Below are positions 52,130 to 61,678 of a stretch of 64,000 nt of DNA, piece by piece. A model generated the notes under the pieces. It was given only the letters and a program-made list of their open reading frames with translations, did not search any database and had not been told where the DNA came from. This DNA is from Clostridium sp. (GTDB taxonomy: Bacteria; Bacillota; Clostridia; Clostridiales; Clostridiaceae): positions 1-64,000 of the forward strand of contig SVCL01000058.1 of assembly GCA_015058405.1 (NCBI GenBank), read 5' to 3'. A program made the translations under genes and the position numbers. How positions within the stretch are numbered: the first letter of the stretch is position 1; each line of letters opens with the position of its first letter.

Positions 52130-55100
52130 ATGAGGTTACAAGGGTTAATAGAGCCCTTAATTAATAGCGATAAATTTATTTATTTAAAAAAGTATATAGA
52201 AGAAGATAAAAAACCTATAGAGCTAGAAGGATTGACAGAGTCATCTAAGGCATATTTAATAGATAGTGTATATGAAAGTTTAGATAGACCAGTTGTAGTA
52301 ATTACTCATAGTGATATGGAAGCCAAAAATTTATATGAAGATCTTAATTTATATACTACAAATGTGCATTATTTTCCGGTAAAAGAAATGGTGTTTTATA
52401 ATGTAGATGCAATTTCAGGAGATTTAAGGTGGGCTAGATTAAAAGTAATGAATGAGATATTACAAAAAAAGAAAAATATAATAGTTACATCTATAGAAGC
52501 TTTTGCATCAAGATATACTCCTAGAAAATTATTTGAAGACCATAAGATTGTACTTAAGGTTGGAAAAGAAGCAGATTTTAAAGAACTTTCTAAGCTATTA
52601 ACTGAAGGTGGTTATGAGAGAGTAGATATGGTGGAAGGTAAAGGTGAGTTCTCCCTTAGAGGAGGACTTTTAGACGTGTTTCCAGCAGATTCAACTTATC
52701 CATACAGAATAGAGTTATTTGGAGATACAATAGATTCAATAAGATCATTCAATACAGAATCTCAAAGAAGCATAGAAAAAGTTAAAAGTATAAAAATATT
52801 TCCAGCAAAAGAAGTAATAGTGGATGATGATATTGTAAAGGAAGCATTAAGTAATATAGAAACAGAGTTAAAGGAAACTCTAGTACTTAATAAAAGTAAT
52901 GAAAGAGAAGAAAAATTAAGAAATGTAATTAATAATAATCTAGAAATGTTTAAGGAAACGTATTATTTTGAGACTATTGATAGTTATTTACCATTAGTAT
53001 ATAAGAATAGTGAAACGTTTTTTGATTATTTAAATAATTATGTAGTTATTTTAGATGATAAAGTCAGATCTTTAGGTAAGTTAGATAGTACTTACATTGA
53101 ATTCAATGAAAATTATGAAATATTTCTTGAAAGAGGAGATATCTTACCTTCTCAAGGAAAGCTTTTAATAGAAAAAGAAAGCCTGTTAAGTCTATTAGAA
53201 GATAAGGTTGATATAACTCTAGAAAGCATAGCTAAGAATAGTGATTTTTTAAGGCCTTTTCATAAATTTGAAATTGCAGGTGCTACGTTGTCTAATTATC
53301 AAGGACAATTAGATTTATTAATAGATGATATTTTAGAAAAAAAGAATCAAGGATATAGAACTATAATTTTATCAGGAACTAGAGCGAGAGGACAAAGACT
53401 AGTAGAAACTTTAAGAGAAAGAGGCATAGAAAGCAGCTATAAAGAAAATATAGATAGTATTGCTTTGGGAGAAGTAGTTATTACTTTTGGTAACTTATTA
53501 AAAGGTTTTGAATGTGAAGAATTTAAAATATGCGTTATATCTGATAAAGAAGTATTTGGTGAAGCGAAACGTAAATTAAAGAAAACAAAAAAGAAGACTA
53601 AAGGTGTTTCTAAGATTAAAAGCTTTACAGACCTTAAGCCTGGTGATTACGTAGTTCATGCAAATCATGGTATAGGCGTATATAAGGGAATAAAACAAAT
53701 TGAAGTTGGTGGAAGTAAAAGAGACTATTTAGATATTATATATGATAAAGGTGACAAGTTATATGTACCTGTTGATCAATTAGATCTTGTTCAAAAGTAT
53801 ATAGGTAGTGAAGGTAAGAGTCCTAAGGTAAACAAATTAGGTGGTGCTGAATGGCAAAAAGCTAAAGCTAAAGTAAAAAAATCAATTAATGAAATAGCAC
53901 AAGATTTAGTTAAGCTATATGCAACAAGAGCAACTATGAAGGGATATAAATTCTCAAAGGATACTGAGTGGCAAAGACAATTCGAAGATGAGTTTCCATT
54001 CGAAGAAACACCAGATCAATTAACTTCTATAGAAGAAATTAAAGCAGATATGGAATCAAGCAAGTCTATGGATAGATTATTATGTGGTGATGTTGGATAT
54101 GGAAAGACAGAGGTAGCATTAAGAGCAGCTTTTAAATGTGTAATGGATGGAAAACAGGTTGCATTATTGGTACCAACCACAATATTGGCAGAACAACACT
54201 ATAAGAACCTTAAAAAGAGATTTTCGGATTTCCCTGTTTCTATAGAAATGATAAGTAGATTTAGAACCGCTAAGGAACAAAAAGCTACTTTACAAGCAGT
54301 TAAAGAAGGAAATGTTGATATATTAGTAGGAACTCATAGATTAGTATCAAAAGATATTCAGTTTAAAGATTTAGGATTATTAATTGTAGATGAAGAGCAA
54401 AGATTTGGAGTTGCTCAAAAGGAAAAGATAAAGAATTTAAAAAAGAATGTTGATGTATTAACTTTAAGTGCTACTCCTATACCTAGAACACTTCATATGT
54501 CATTAACTGGTGTTAGAGATATTTCTGTTATAGAGACTCCTCCGGAAGATAGATATTCTATTCAAACTTATGTAGTTGAGCAAAATGACCAGTTAATAAG
54601 AGATGCGATTATGAGAGAGATTAGCAGGGGGGGGCAAGTATACTTTGTATATAATAGAGTAGAAAATATTCAAGAAATAGCAAGTTATATTCAAAACCTA
54701 GTGCCTGAAGCTAAAGTTGGAGTTGCTCATGGTCAAATGACAGAAAAGCAACTAGAAAAAGAAGTTCTGGATTTTATGAATAATGAATTTAATGTTCTTG
54801 TTTGTACTACTATTATAGAAACTGGAATAGATATTCAAAATGTAAATACTATTATTATTTATAATGCAGATAAAATGGGATTATCTCAACTTTATCAATT
54901 AAGAGGAAGAGTAGGACGTTCTAATAGAATAGCCTATGCATATCTTTTGTATACAAAAGATAAGGTTCTAACAGAGGTAGCAGAAAAAAGATTAAAAGCG
55001 TTGAAAGATTTTACTGAATTAGGATCTGGTTTTAAGATTGCTATGCGCGATTTAGAAATCAGAGGAGCAGGTAATATGATGGGATCATCACAACATGGCC

Positions 55101-55633
55101 ATATGGCTACTATTGGATATGATTTATATTGTAGAATGCTTGAAGATACGGTGAAACTTATTAAGGGTGATATAGATAAGGAACCTATAGATACTACTGT
55201 GGATTTAAAAGTAGATGCTTATATACCTTCATCATATATTCAAGATGAAATGCAGAAAATAGAGGTTTATAAGAAGATAGCAGCTATAGAAAGTGTAGAA
55301 GAGTATAATGATATAAAAGAAGAACTTGAAGATAGATATTCCGAAATTCCGGAACCTGTATATAATTTAATGGATATTGCTTATATTAAAAGCAGAGCAA
55401 AACTTATATTTATAGAAGAAATAAAAGAAATGAATAATTATATAACATTCAAGTTTGTTAAAGATGATGATTCTTATAAAGAGATATTTAAGAAAATGCT
55501 AACAAATTATAAAAATAATATTTTACTAAAATTTGGAGATGAACCATCCTTTATTTTTAAGCCTACAGAACAAAAGAAAGAAGAAATATTGAAGTTCTTT
55601 AAGGAAATGCTGGATGATTTGTCGAAAAAGTGA
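52130..55633 (+). CDS. mfd: Transcription-repair coupling factor
   Basis: 1167 aa SF2 translocase that removes stalled RNA polymerase and recruits UvrA. UvrB-like N-terminal part (~1-400), RNA-polymerase-interacting domain (from ~505, LKPGDYVVHANHGIGVYKG), then the motor with Walker A CGDVGYGKTEVALRAA (~655) and Walker B VDEEQRFGV (~755), and the C-terminal TRCF domain. I favour ATG 52130 because AAGG lies about 12 bases ahead; ATG 52118 has none. An eight-G tract lies at 54627-54634. Confidence 0.96.
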   Translation: MRLQGLIEPLINSDKFIYLKKYIEEDKKPIELEGLTESSKAYLIDSVYESLDRPVVVITHSDMEAKNLYEDLNLYTTNVHYFPVKEMVFYNVDAISGDLRWARLKVMNEILQKKKNIIVTSIEAFASRYTPRKLFEDHKIVLKVGKEADFKELSKLLTEGGYERVDMVEGKGEFSLRGGLLDVFPADSTYPYRIELFGDTIDSIRSFNTESQRSIEKVKSIKIFPAKEVIVDDDIVKEALSNIETELKETLVLNKSNEREEKLRNVINNNLEMFKETYYFETIDSYLPLVYKNSETFFDYLNNYVVILDDKVRSLGKLDSTYIEFNENYEIFLERGDILPSQGKLLIEKESLLSLLEDKVDITLESIAKNSDFLRPFHKFEIAGATLSNYQGQLDLLIDDILEKKNQGYRTIILSGTRARGQRLVETLRERGIESSYKENIDSIALGEVVITFGNLLKGFECEEFKICVISDKEVFGEAKRKLKKTKKKTKGVSKIKSFTDLKPGDYVVHANHGIGVYKGIKQIEVGGSKRDYLDIIYDKGDKLYVPVDQLDLVQKYIGSEGKSPKVNKLGGAEWQKAKAKVKKSINEIAQDLVKLYATRATMKGYKFSKDTEWQRQFEDEFPFEETPDQLTSIEEIKADMESSKSMDRLLCGDVGYGKTEVALRAAFKCVMDGKQVALLVPTTILAEQHYKNLKKRFSDFPVSIEMISRFRTAKEQKATLQAVKEGNVDILVGTHRLVSKDIQFKDLGLLIVDEEQRFGVAQKEKIKNLKKNVDVLTLSATPIPRTLHMSLTGVRDISVIETPPEDRYSIQTYVVEQNDQLIRDAIMREISRGGQVYFVYNRVENIQEIASYIQNLVPEAKVGVAHGQMTEKQLEKEVLDFMNNEFNVLVCTTIIETGIDIQNVNTIIIYNADKMGLSQLYQLRGRVGRSNRIAYAYLLYTKDKVLTEVAEKRLKALKDFTELGSGFKIAMRDLEIRGAGNMMGSSQHGHMATIGYDLYCRMLEDTVKLIKGDIDKEPIDTTVDLKVDAYIPSSYIQDEMQKIEVYKKIAAIESVEEYNDIKEELEDRYSEIPEPVYNLMDIAYIKSRAKLIFIEEIKEMNNYITFKFVKDDDSYKEIFKKMLTNYKNNILLKFGDEPSFIFKPTEQKKEEILKFFKEMLDDLSKK

Positions 55634-55740
55634 TGATTTAAATTGAATATAAAAATTATTATTGCTATACTGGTGATATAAAACAAAAGAGGATATAAAT
55701 TAATAAACATAAGATTAAGAAGAAGAGAGAGGGAATTACG

Positions 55741-56784
55741 TTGAAGAGAATTAAGAAGTACGTAACAATGGCCTTAGCAGGAATCATGGTATTTACACTT
55801 GCAGGATGTAGTATGATTGAAAGAACAGAAGAGTCTAAAGGAAAGACAGTTTTAGCAAAGGTAGGAGATACTAAGATTACAAGAAGTGATGTTGACGAGA
55901 GATTAAAGGTGTATTTGGAGCAATATAAGCAACAATATGGTGATGATTTTGAATCAAACTCATCATTAAAAGATGCATTAAAAAATTTAAGAAGTCAACA
56001 ATTAGATGCTATGATTGATGAAGAAGTTTTAAATCAAAGTAGAGAAGACTTTGGGGTTAATCCTACGGATGAAGAGATTCAAGCAAAAGTAGATGAGAGA
56101 GTAAATTATTTTAAAGAAATGGCTGGCTCTGATGAGCAATATGTTAGCTTTTTACAATCTTATGGATACACTGAAGAGTCTTTTGTAGAAAACTTGAAGA
56201 AGCAAGCACTATTAGGTATGGTAGTAGATGCTATGGTAGCTGATGTGGAAGTTACAGATGAAGAAATAGAACAATATTATAATGATAATATTGATAAGTA
56301 TACAAAAAAACCTGGTGCACATGTAACACATCTTTTATTCCAACCTGAAAAAGATGCAAACGGAAATGTTGTTGAAGGTGGAGATGAAGTTGCACTTGCT
56401 TTAGCTGAAAAAGCTAGACAAGAAGCATTAGCTGGAAAATCATTAAAAGATATATCTGAAAGTAGTGAATTCTCTGCAAAGAGTAAATATGAAGATTTAG
56501 ATTATGTGACTTTTGAAAATAGTGGAATGGTACAAGAATTTGAAGATGCATTTAAAGTTCTACCAGCAAATCAAGTATCAGAAATAGTAAAGACAAGTTA
56601 TGGATATCATATAATAGTAAATACAGAGGTTAAAAGTGAAGAACAAGTTCAACCTTTGGATGAAAGTTTAAAAGAAACAATAAAAAGTACTTTATTAACA
56701 CAAAATCAAGAAAAAGCTTACGAAACTAAATTAGAAGAAGCTAAAGAAAAGATTAAAGTAAAAAAATATGAAAATAGATTATAA
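55741..56784 (+). CDS. PrsA/SurA-like peptidyl-prolyl isomerase lipoprotein, copy 1
   Basis: 347 aa. Signal peptide with lipobox LAGC (Cys ~23), then a SurA-N-like helical chaperone region (~35-180) and a parvulin PPIase domain (about 190-315) with VTHLLFQPEKD, EDLDYVTFENSGMVQEFEDA and TSYGYHIIV. Acts outside the membrane to help fold secreted proteins. TTG start behind GAGAGAGGGAATTACG. First of three tandem paralogues with the shared ERTEESKGKTVLAK segment after the lipobox. The group stands between mfd and spoVT. Confidence 0.9.
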   Translation: MKRIKKYVTMALAGIMVFTLAGCSMIERTEESKGKTVLAKVGDTKITRSDVDERLKVYLEQYKQQYGDDFESNSSLKDALKNLRSQQLDAMIDEEVLNQSREDFGVNPTDEEIQAKVDERVNYFKEMAGSDEQYVSFLQSYGYTEESFVENLKKQALLGMVVDAMVADVEVTDEEIEQYYNDNIDKYTKKPGAHVTHLLFQPEKDANGNVVEGGDEVALALAEKARQEALAGKSLKDISESSEFSAKSKYEDLDYVTFENSGMVQEFEDAFKVLPANQVSEIVKTSYGYHIIVNTEVKSEEQVQPLDESLKETIKSTLLTQNQEKAYETKLEEAKEKIKVKKYENRL

Positions 56785-56823
56785 TAAAAAAGACGTTGCA
56801 AAATCAGATGCAACGTCTTTTTT
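56785..56823 (+). terminator. Terminator after copy 1
   Basis: AAAAAAGACGTTGCA pairs with TGCAACGTCTTTTTT around AAATCAGA. Confidence 0.95.
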
Positions 56824-57043
56824 ATGTGCACAAGATTTTAAATTTAAATATATGAGTAATGACATAATGTTTTTTCGCGTAAGAAATATATAATTTAAGA
56901 AAAAACGACAAAATTATATGGAAAAAAGATATAAAATAGTAATTAAAAGTTTGAAATGTGTAAATGTTCTTGATATACTAATTATATATGGTTAATTGTG
57001 TCGTTAATATCTATCAAAAATATTAAAAAGTGAGGGAGTAAAT

Positions 57044-58090
57044 TTGGGAAAGAGAGTTAGGAAGTATGTAACAATAGCTTTAGCTAGTGTTATGGCATTA
57101 TCAGTAGTAGGGTGCGATTTAGTTGAAAGAACAGAAGAATCAAAAGGAAAAACTGTTTTAGCTAAAATCGGTAAGAAAAAAATAACTAAAGATGATCTTG
57201 ATAAGGAATTAAAAACATATTTGGATCAATATAAAGAACAATATGGTGATGATTTTGAAACAAATGATAGCCTAAAAGACAATTTAAAACAAATGAGAAA
57301 GCAAAAGCTAGATCAACTAGTTACAAATGAAGTATTAATGCAAAGCAAAGAGAGTTTGGACGTTAACCCAAGCGAGGATGAGGTTAATACTGAATTAGAT
57401 GAAAGAATTTCTCATTATAAGGAATCATGTGGTTCTGACGATGAATATGTAAAGTTCATAGAATCATATGGATATGATGAAGATAGTTTTGAAAAAATGA
57501 TGAAAGAAGGAATTGTTCTAGAAAAAGTTTATGAAGCTTTATTTAAGGATATAGAAGTTTCAGATGATGAAGTAGAAAAATATTATAACGATAATAAAGA
57601 TCAATATGTAGCAAAGCCTGGAGCAGATGTAACACATCTTTTATTCCAACCTGAAAAGGATTCAAGTGGTAATGTAGTAGCAGGTGGAGATGAAGCTGCA
57701 AAAGCGTTAGCTGACAAAGCAAGAGAACAAGCAGCAGCTGGTAAGTCGCTACAAGATTTGGCTATGGCGGATGAATTTAAAGATAAATGTAAATTTGAAG
57801 ACTTAGGTCGTGTGAATTTTGAAAATAGTGGAATGGTAAAAGAATTTGAAGATGCCTTTAAAGTATTACCTGCAAAACAAGTATCAGAAGTTGTAAAGAC
57901 AAGCTTTGGATATCATATAATAATAAATAATAATGTTTATACAACTGAAGAAATAAAACCATTAAATGATGATTTAAAAGAAGAAATTAAAAGTAATGTA
58001 CTAAATCAAAAACAACAAGATGAATATGAACCAAGAATCCAAAAGTTAAAGGACGATATAGGGGTAGAAGTTTACGAAGATAAACTATAG
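57044..58090 (+). CDS. PrsA/SurA-like peptidyl-prolyl isomerase lipoprotein, copy 2
   Basis: 348 aa, same layout as its neighbours: lipobox VVGC (Cys ~23), ERTEESKGKTVLAK, helical region, parvulin domain (THLLFQPEKD, GRVNFENSGMVKEFEDAF, TSFGYHII). Starts at TTG 57044 after GAGGGAGTAAA. It has its own 260-bp upstream region and no strong terminator before copy 3. More acidic in the chaperone part than copy 1. Confidence 0.88.
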   Translation: MGKRVRKYVTIALASVMALSVVGCDLVERTEESKGKTVLAKIGKKKITKDDLDKELKTYLDQYKEQYGDDFETNDSLKDNLKQMRKQKLDQLVTNEVLMQSKESLDVNPSEDEVNTELDERISHYKESCGSDDEYVKFIESYGYDEDSFEKMMKEGIVLEKVYEALFKDIEVSDDEVEKYYNDNKDQYVAKPGADVTHLLFQPEKDSSGNVVAGGDEAAKALADKAREQAAAGKSLQDLAMADEFKDKCKFEDLGRVNFENSGMVKEFEDAFKVLPAKQVSEVVKTSFGYHIIINNNVYTTEEIKPLNDDLKEEIKSNVLNQKQQDEYEPRIQKLKDDIGVEVYEDKL

Positions 58091-58242
58091 TCTAAAAGTT
58101 AATTTATAGGTATTATAGTAATTTAATATGAAATAGTATATAGAAGGTTTTAGTTATAAACTTAGTGTTTATATATTAATAATATATAGTTTTAAAAATT
58201 ATTTATAATTTATAAAAATACAAGAAAAGTGAGGGAGTAAAA

Positions 58243-59289
58243 TTGAGAAAAAGAATAATGAAATACATAACAATGGGATTAGCGAGTGTTATGGTATTAT
58301 CAGCTGTAGGATGCAATATGGTTGAAAGAACTGAAGAGTCTAAAGGAAAAACTGTATTAGCTAAAATTGGGGATAAAAAAATAACAAGAGACGATGTTGA
58401 TGAAGGGTTAAAGAGTTACTTAGAACAATACAAACAACAATATGGTGACGATTTTGAATCAAATGCTAGTTTGAAAGATACATTAAAAAATATGAGAAAA
58501 CAACAACTTCAAATGTTAGTTGAAAATGAAGTTTTAATGCAAAGTAAAGATGATTTAGGAGTTAATCCTTCTGAAGAAGAAATACAAAAGGAAGCAGATG
58601 ATAAATTAGAAGAATGTAAAAAGAATTTTAAATCTGATGACGAATACCAAAAAGCATTAGAACAAGCTGGATATACTGAAGATAGCTTTAAAGATATGCT
58701 AAAGGAAAGAACGGTAATAAGTAAGATTATAGAAGCATTATTTAGTGACTTAGAAGTTGCAGATGATGAGATAGAAACTTATTACAATGATAATAAAGAT
58801 AAATATATATCAAAACCTGGAGCAGATGTAACACATCTTTTATTCCAACCAGAAAAAGATGCACAAGGTAATGCAGCAGCAGGTGCAGATGAAGCTGCAA
58901 AAGCTTTAGCAGATAAAGCAAGGGAACAAGCTGTAGCAGGTAAGTCTTTAGAAGATTTATCTAAGAGTGATGAATTTAAAGACAAAAGTAAATTTGAAGA
59001 TTTAGGACGTATACCTTTTGAAAATAGCGGAATGGTAAAAGAATTTGAAGATGCCTTCAAAGCATTACCAGCAAATCAAGTATCACAAGTAGTAAAGACA
59101 AGCTTTGGATATCACATTATATTAAATAAGGCTGTATATCAAAATCAAGAACAACAACCTTTAGATGATAAGTTAAAAGATGAAATTAAAAAGACATTAT
59201 TAAATCAAAAACAACAAGAAGAATATGATAAGAGAATCGAAGATTTAAAAGAAAAAGTAAAAGCAAAAGTTTATGAAGATAGACTATAA
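58243..59289 (+). CDS. PrsA/SurA-like peptidyl-prolyl isomerase lipoprotein, copy 3
   Basis: 348 aa, lipobox AVGC (Cys ~23) and the same ERTEESKGKTVLAK-chaperone-parvulin order. Starts at TTG 58243 behind GAGGGAGTAAAA, virtually the same leader as copy 2 (AAAAGTGAGGGAGTAAA), so the duplication included the ribosome binding site. A hairpin at 59301 ends the group. Confidence 0.88.
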   Translation: MRKRIMKYITMGLASVMVLSAVGCNMVERTEESKGKTVLAKIGDKKITRDDVDEGLKSYLEQYKQQYGDDFESNASLKDTLKNMRKQQLQMLVENEVLMQSKDDLGVNPSEEEIQKEADDKLEECKKNFKSDDEYQKALEQAGYTEDSFKDMLKERTVISKIIEALFSDLEVADDEIETYYNDNKDKYISKPGADVTHLLFQPEKDAQGNAAAGADEAAKALADKAREQAVAGKSLEDLSKSDEFKDKSKFEDLGRIPFENSGMVKEFEDAFKALPANQVSQVVKTSFGYHIILNKAVYQNQEQQPLDDKLKDEIKKTLLNQKQQEEYDKRIEDLKEKVKAKVYEDRL

Positions 59290-59300
59290 TTAATTTAAAA

Positions 59301-59339
59301 AAACTGCTATGAAATTTATATTTCATAGCAGTTTTTTTG
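59301..59339 (+). terminator. Terminator after copy 3
   Basis: AACTGCTATGAAAT pairs with ATTTCATAGCAGTT, followed by T7. Confidence 0.93.
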
Positions 59340-59400
59340 TGTGTGAAAATTTAATTAAAAGAAAAAAATTGATAAATAGCTATAAATAATGGATATAAGT

Positions 59401-59429
59401 GTATAAAATTTCTATTAAGTCAAATAATA
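59401..59429 (+). promoter_or_regulatory. Possible SigF/SigG-type promoter of spoVT
   Basis: GTATA (59401-59405), a 17-bp spacer and AATAATA (59423-59429) resemble the forespore consensus GNATR / CATWMTA with one change in the -10. Bacillus spoVT is a sigma-G gene, which is why the match is worth noting. Weak by sequence alone. Confidence 0.4.
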
Positions 59430-59476
59430 ATATTGCTACAAATTAAATAGTTACTCGAGGAGGGAAAAAATTAACT

Positions 59477-60031
59477 ATGAAAGCAACAGGAATTGTGAGA
59501 CGTATTGACGATTTAGGAAGAGTTGTTATACCAAAAGAAATTAGAAGAACATTAAGAATAAGAGAAGGAGATCCATTAGAAATCTTTACAGATAGAGAAG
59601 GTGGTGTAATTTTAAAAAAATATTCTCCTATAGGTGAATTAACTGATTTCTCTAGAGAATATGCGGAAAGTTTACAACAAGCTATAGGACATATAGTTTT
59701 AATTGCTGATAAAGATGCATTTATATCTGTTAGTGGAGCACCAAAAAAAGGCTATGTAGAAAGAAAAATAAGTTCAGAATTAGAAGATGTTATGGATTCT
59801 AGAAAAACTGTTATATTAGGTGAAAATAATAAAGTTATTCCATTACATAATGACGAAGATGATGTTGAAGAAAAGTATTCTTCTCAAGTAATATCTCCTA
59901 TAATAGCAGAAGGTGATTCTATAGGTGCAGTTATTATAATGTCAAAAGAATCAGGACAAAAACTTGGAGAGCTTGAATTAAAATTAGCAGAAACAGCTTC
60001 AGGATTTTTAGGAAGACAAATGGAACAATAA
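59477..60031 (+). CDS. spoVT: Stage V sporulation protein T (AbrB-type regulator)
   Basis: 184 aa. N-terminal swapped-hairpin AbrB domain (MKATGIVRRIDDLGRVVIPKE start, ~1-50) and a C-terminal GAF-like domain (~56-184). Controls forespore gene expression in endospore formers. ATG 59477 follows CGAGGAGGG. Gene order spoVT-yabM-mazG-rqcP is that of Bacillus. Confidence 0.96.
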   Translation: MKATGIVRRIDDLGRVVIPKEIRRTLRIREGDPLEIFTDREGGVILKKYSPIGELTDFSREYAESLQQAIGHIVLIADKDAFISVSGAPKKGYVERKISSELEDVMDSRKTVILGENNKVIPLHNDEDDVEEKYSSQVISPIIAEGDSIGAVIIMSKESGQKLGELELKLAETASGFLGRQMEQ

Positions 60032-60121
60032 AATATTAGAGATGAATTCAATAAAAAAGGTAATAATACCTCTAAACTTACAATAAGAATAAATAGTAAA
60101 GTAATAGTTTGGAGGTATTTT

Positions 60122-61663
60122 ATGAAAAAGCAATCCTTAATAAAAGGTAGTTTAATATTAGGAATAGCGGGAATATTAACTAGGTTTTTGGGGCTATTCT
60201 TTAGGTGGCCTCTGATAATGTTAATAGGAGATGAGGGTGTAGGATATTATCAAATGTCATATCCTTTATATATGTTTTTTGTTGCGATGGCATCAGGAAT
60301 ACCAGTAGCTATGTCTAAGATGATATCTGAAAGTAATGCTGTAGGAGATGTAGAAGGAAGCTTTCAAGTAGTTAAAGAATCTACTATTCTCATGGCTATT
60401 GTTGGGACAGGCACATCGTGTATATTATTTTTCTTTTCACAATCAATAATTAAATTTTTGCAATGGGATTCAAGAGCATATTATTCTCTTATTGGTATTT
60501 CTTTTGCACCGTTTATCATAGCCTTGATGACTGTGTATCGAGGTTTTTTTCAAGGTTTTCAAAATATGACGCCATCAGCAATATCACAAATATTAGAACA
60601 AATAGGAAGAGTTGTAGTTGGAGTAGGGCTTGCTATATTATTCTTGAATAAAGGAATAGAGTATTCAGCAGGAGGAGCTGCTTTTGGTGCAGCAGCAGGA
60701 GGAGTAATAGGATGTAGTTATTTAGCTAATAGATACCATAAAATAAAGAAAAGTTATGGAATAAAGAAAGTTAAAACTAATCCTGATATATTAAGTAAGC
60801 TTCTTATTATAGCTATCCCAATATCTTTAGGGGCTACAGTAAGTACTATAATGAGTTTAATAGATTCAGCATTAGTTCCTCAAAAATTATTAAAGGCAGG
60901 ATTTAGTAATCAACAGGCAACTATACTATATGCACAGCTTACAGGAAAGGCTTCTGTAATTGTAAATATTCCACTTACTTTATCAGTAGCTTTATGTACT
61001 TCATTAATTCCAATAATTGCAGAAAATTTTATTCTTAAAAAGAATAAAGAGGTAGAAAATAAAATTGACTTAGCTCTTAAGTTATCTGCATTAATAGGAA
61101 TGCCATGTTTGTTTGGTTTGTTTTTTATGGCAGGACCTATAATGAAGTTTATATTTCCGGGAAGATCTGAAGGTATAGAAATATTAAAATATTTATCTTT
61201 ATCAGTTCCGTTTATAATAGTTACTCAAACAAGTACATCGATTTTACAAGGAGTTGGTAGCTATATAGTACCAGTAATAAATTTATTTATAGGTTGTGTA
61301 GTTAAGGTTATACTGACTATAATTTTAGTTCCTATGAGAGATTTTAATATATATGGAGCTGTAGCGGCAAGCGTAGGAGCTTATATAGTTGCCACTCTTT
61401 TAAATGTAATTGCTATGAAGATTAAATTAAAAGTTAAGTTGAATTTATATAGAAATTTCATAAAACCTGCTTGTGCCTCAAGCATAATGATGGTTGTGGT
61501 TTTAATTATTTATAATGTTATATATGGGTTAACAGCTAGTAATAGTATATCCTGCTTATTATCAATAGGAATAGGTGCTATAATATATGCAATAGGAATA
61601 ATTTTACTTAAGGTATTTAGTGTACAGGATATAAAAGAAAAGTTTAGTGGAAATGATATATAA
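60122..61663 (+). CDS. YabM/SpoVB-like polysaccharide flippase (MOP superfamily)
   Basis: 513-aa membrane protein with about fourteen hydrophobic segments, of the MOP (MATE/RfbX/MurJ) fold: GILTRFLGLFFRWPLIMLIGDEGVG start (18-residue core) and YRGFFQGFQNMTPSAISQILEQ (core motif), as in SpoVB, YabM and YkvU. Likely moves a lipid-linked wall or polysaccharide precursor. ATG 60122 follows TTTGGAGGTATTTT. Its position after spoVT matches Bacillus yabM. Confidence 0.88.
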   Translation: MKKQSLIKGSLILGIAGILTRFLGLFFRWPLIMLIGDEGVGYYQMSYPLYMFFVAMASGIPVAMSKMISESNAVGDVEGSFQVVKESTILMAIVGTGTSCILFFFSQSIIKFLQWDSRAYYSLIGISFAPFIIALMTVYRGFFQGFQNMTPSAISQILEQIGRVVVGVGLAILFLNKGIEYSAGGAAFGAAAGGVIGCSYLANRYHKIKKSYGIKKVKTNPDILSKLLIIAIPISLGATVSTIMSLIDSALVPQKLLKAGFSNQQATILYAQLTGKASVIVNIPLTLSVALCTSLIPIIAENFILKKNKEVENKIDLALKLSALIGMPCLFGLFFMAGPIMKFIFPGRSEGIEILKYLSLSVPFIIVTQTSTSILQGVGSYIVPVINLFIGCVVKVILTIILVPMRDFNIYGAVAASVGAYIVATLLNVIAMKIKLKVKLNLYRNFIKPACASSIMMVVVLIIYNVIYGLTASNSISCLLSIGIGAIIYAIGIILLKVFSVQDIKEKFSGNDI

Positions 61664-61678
61664 CAAGGAGGATTAACT

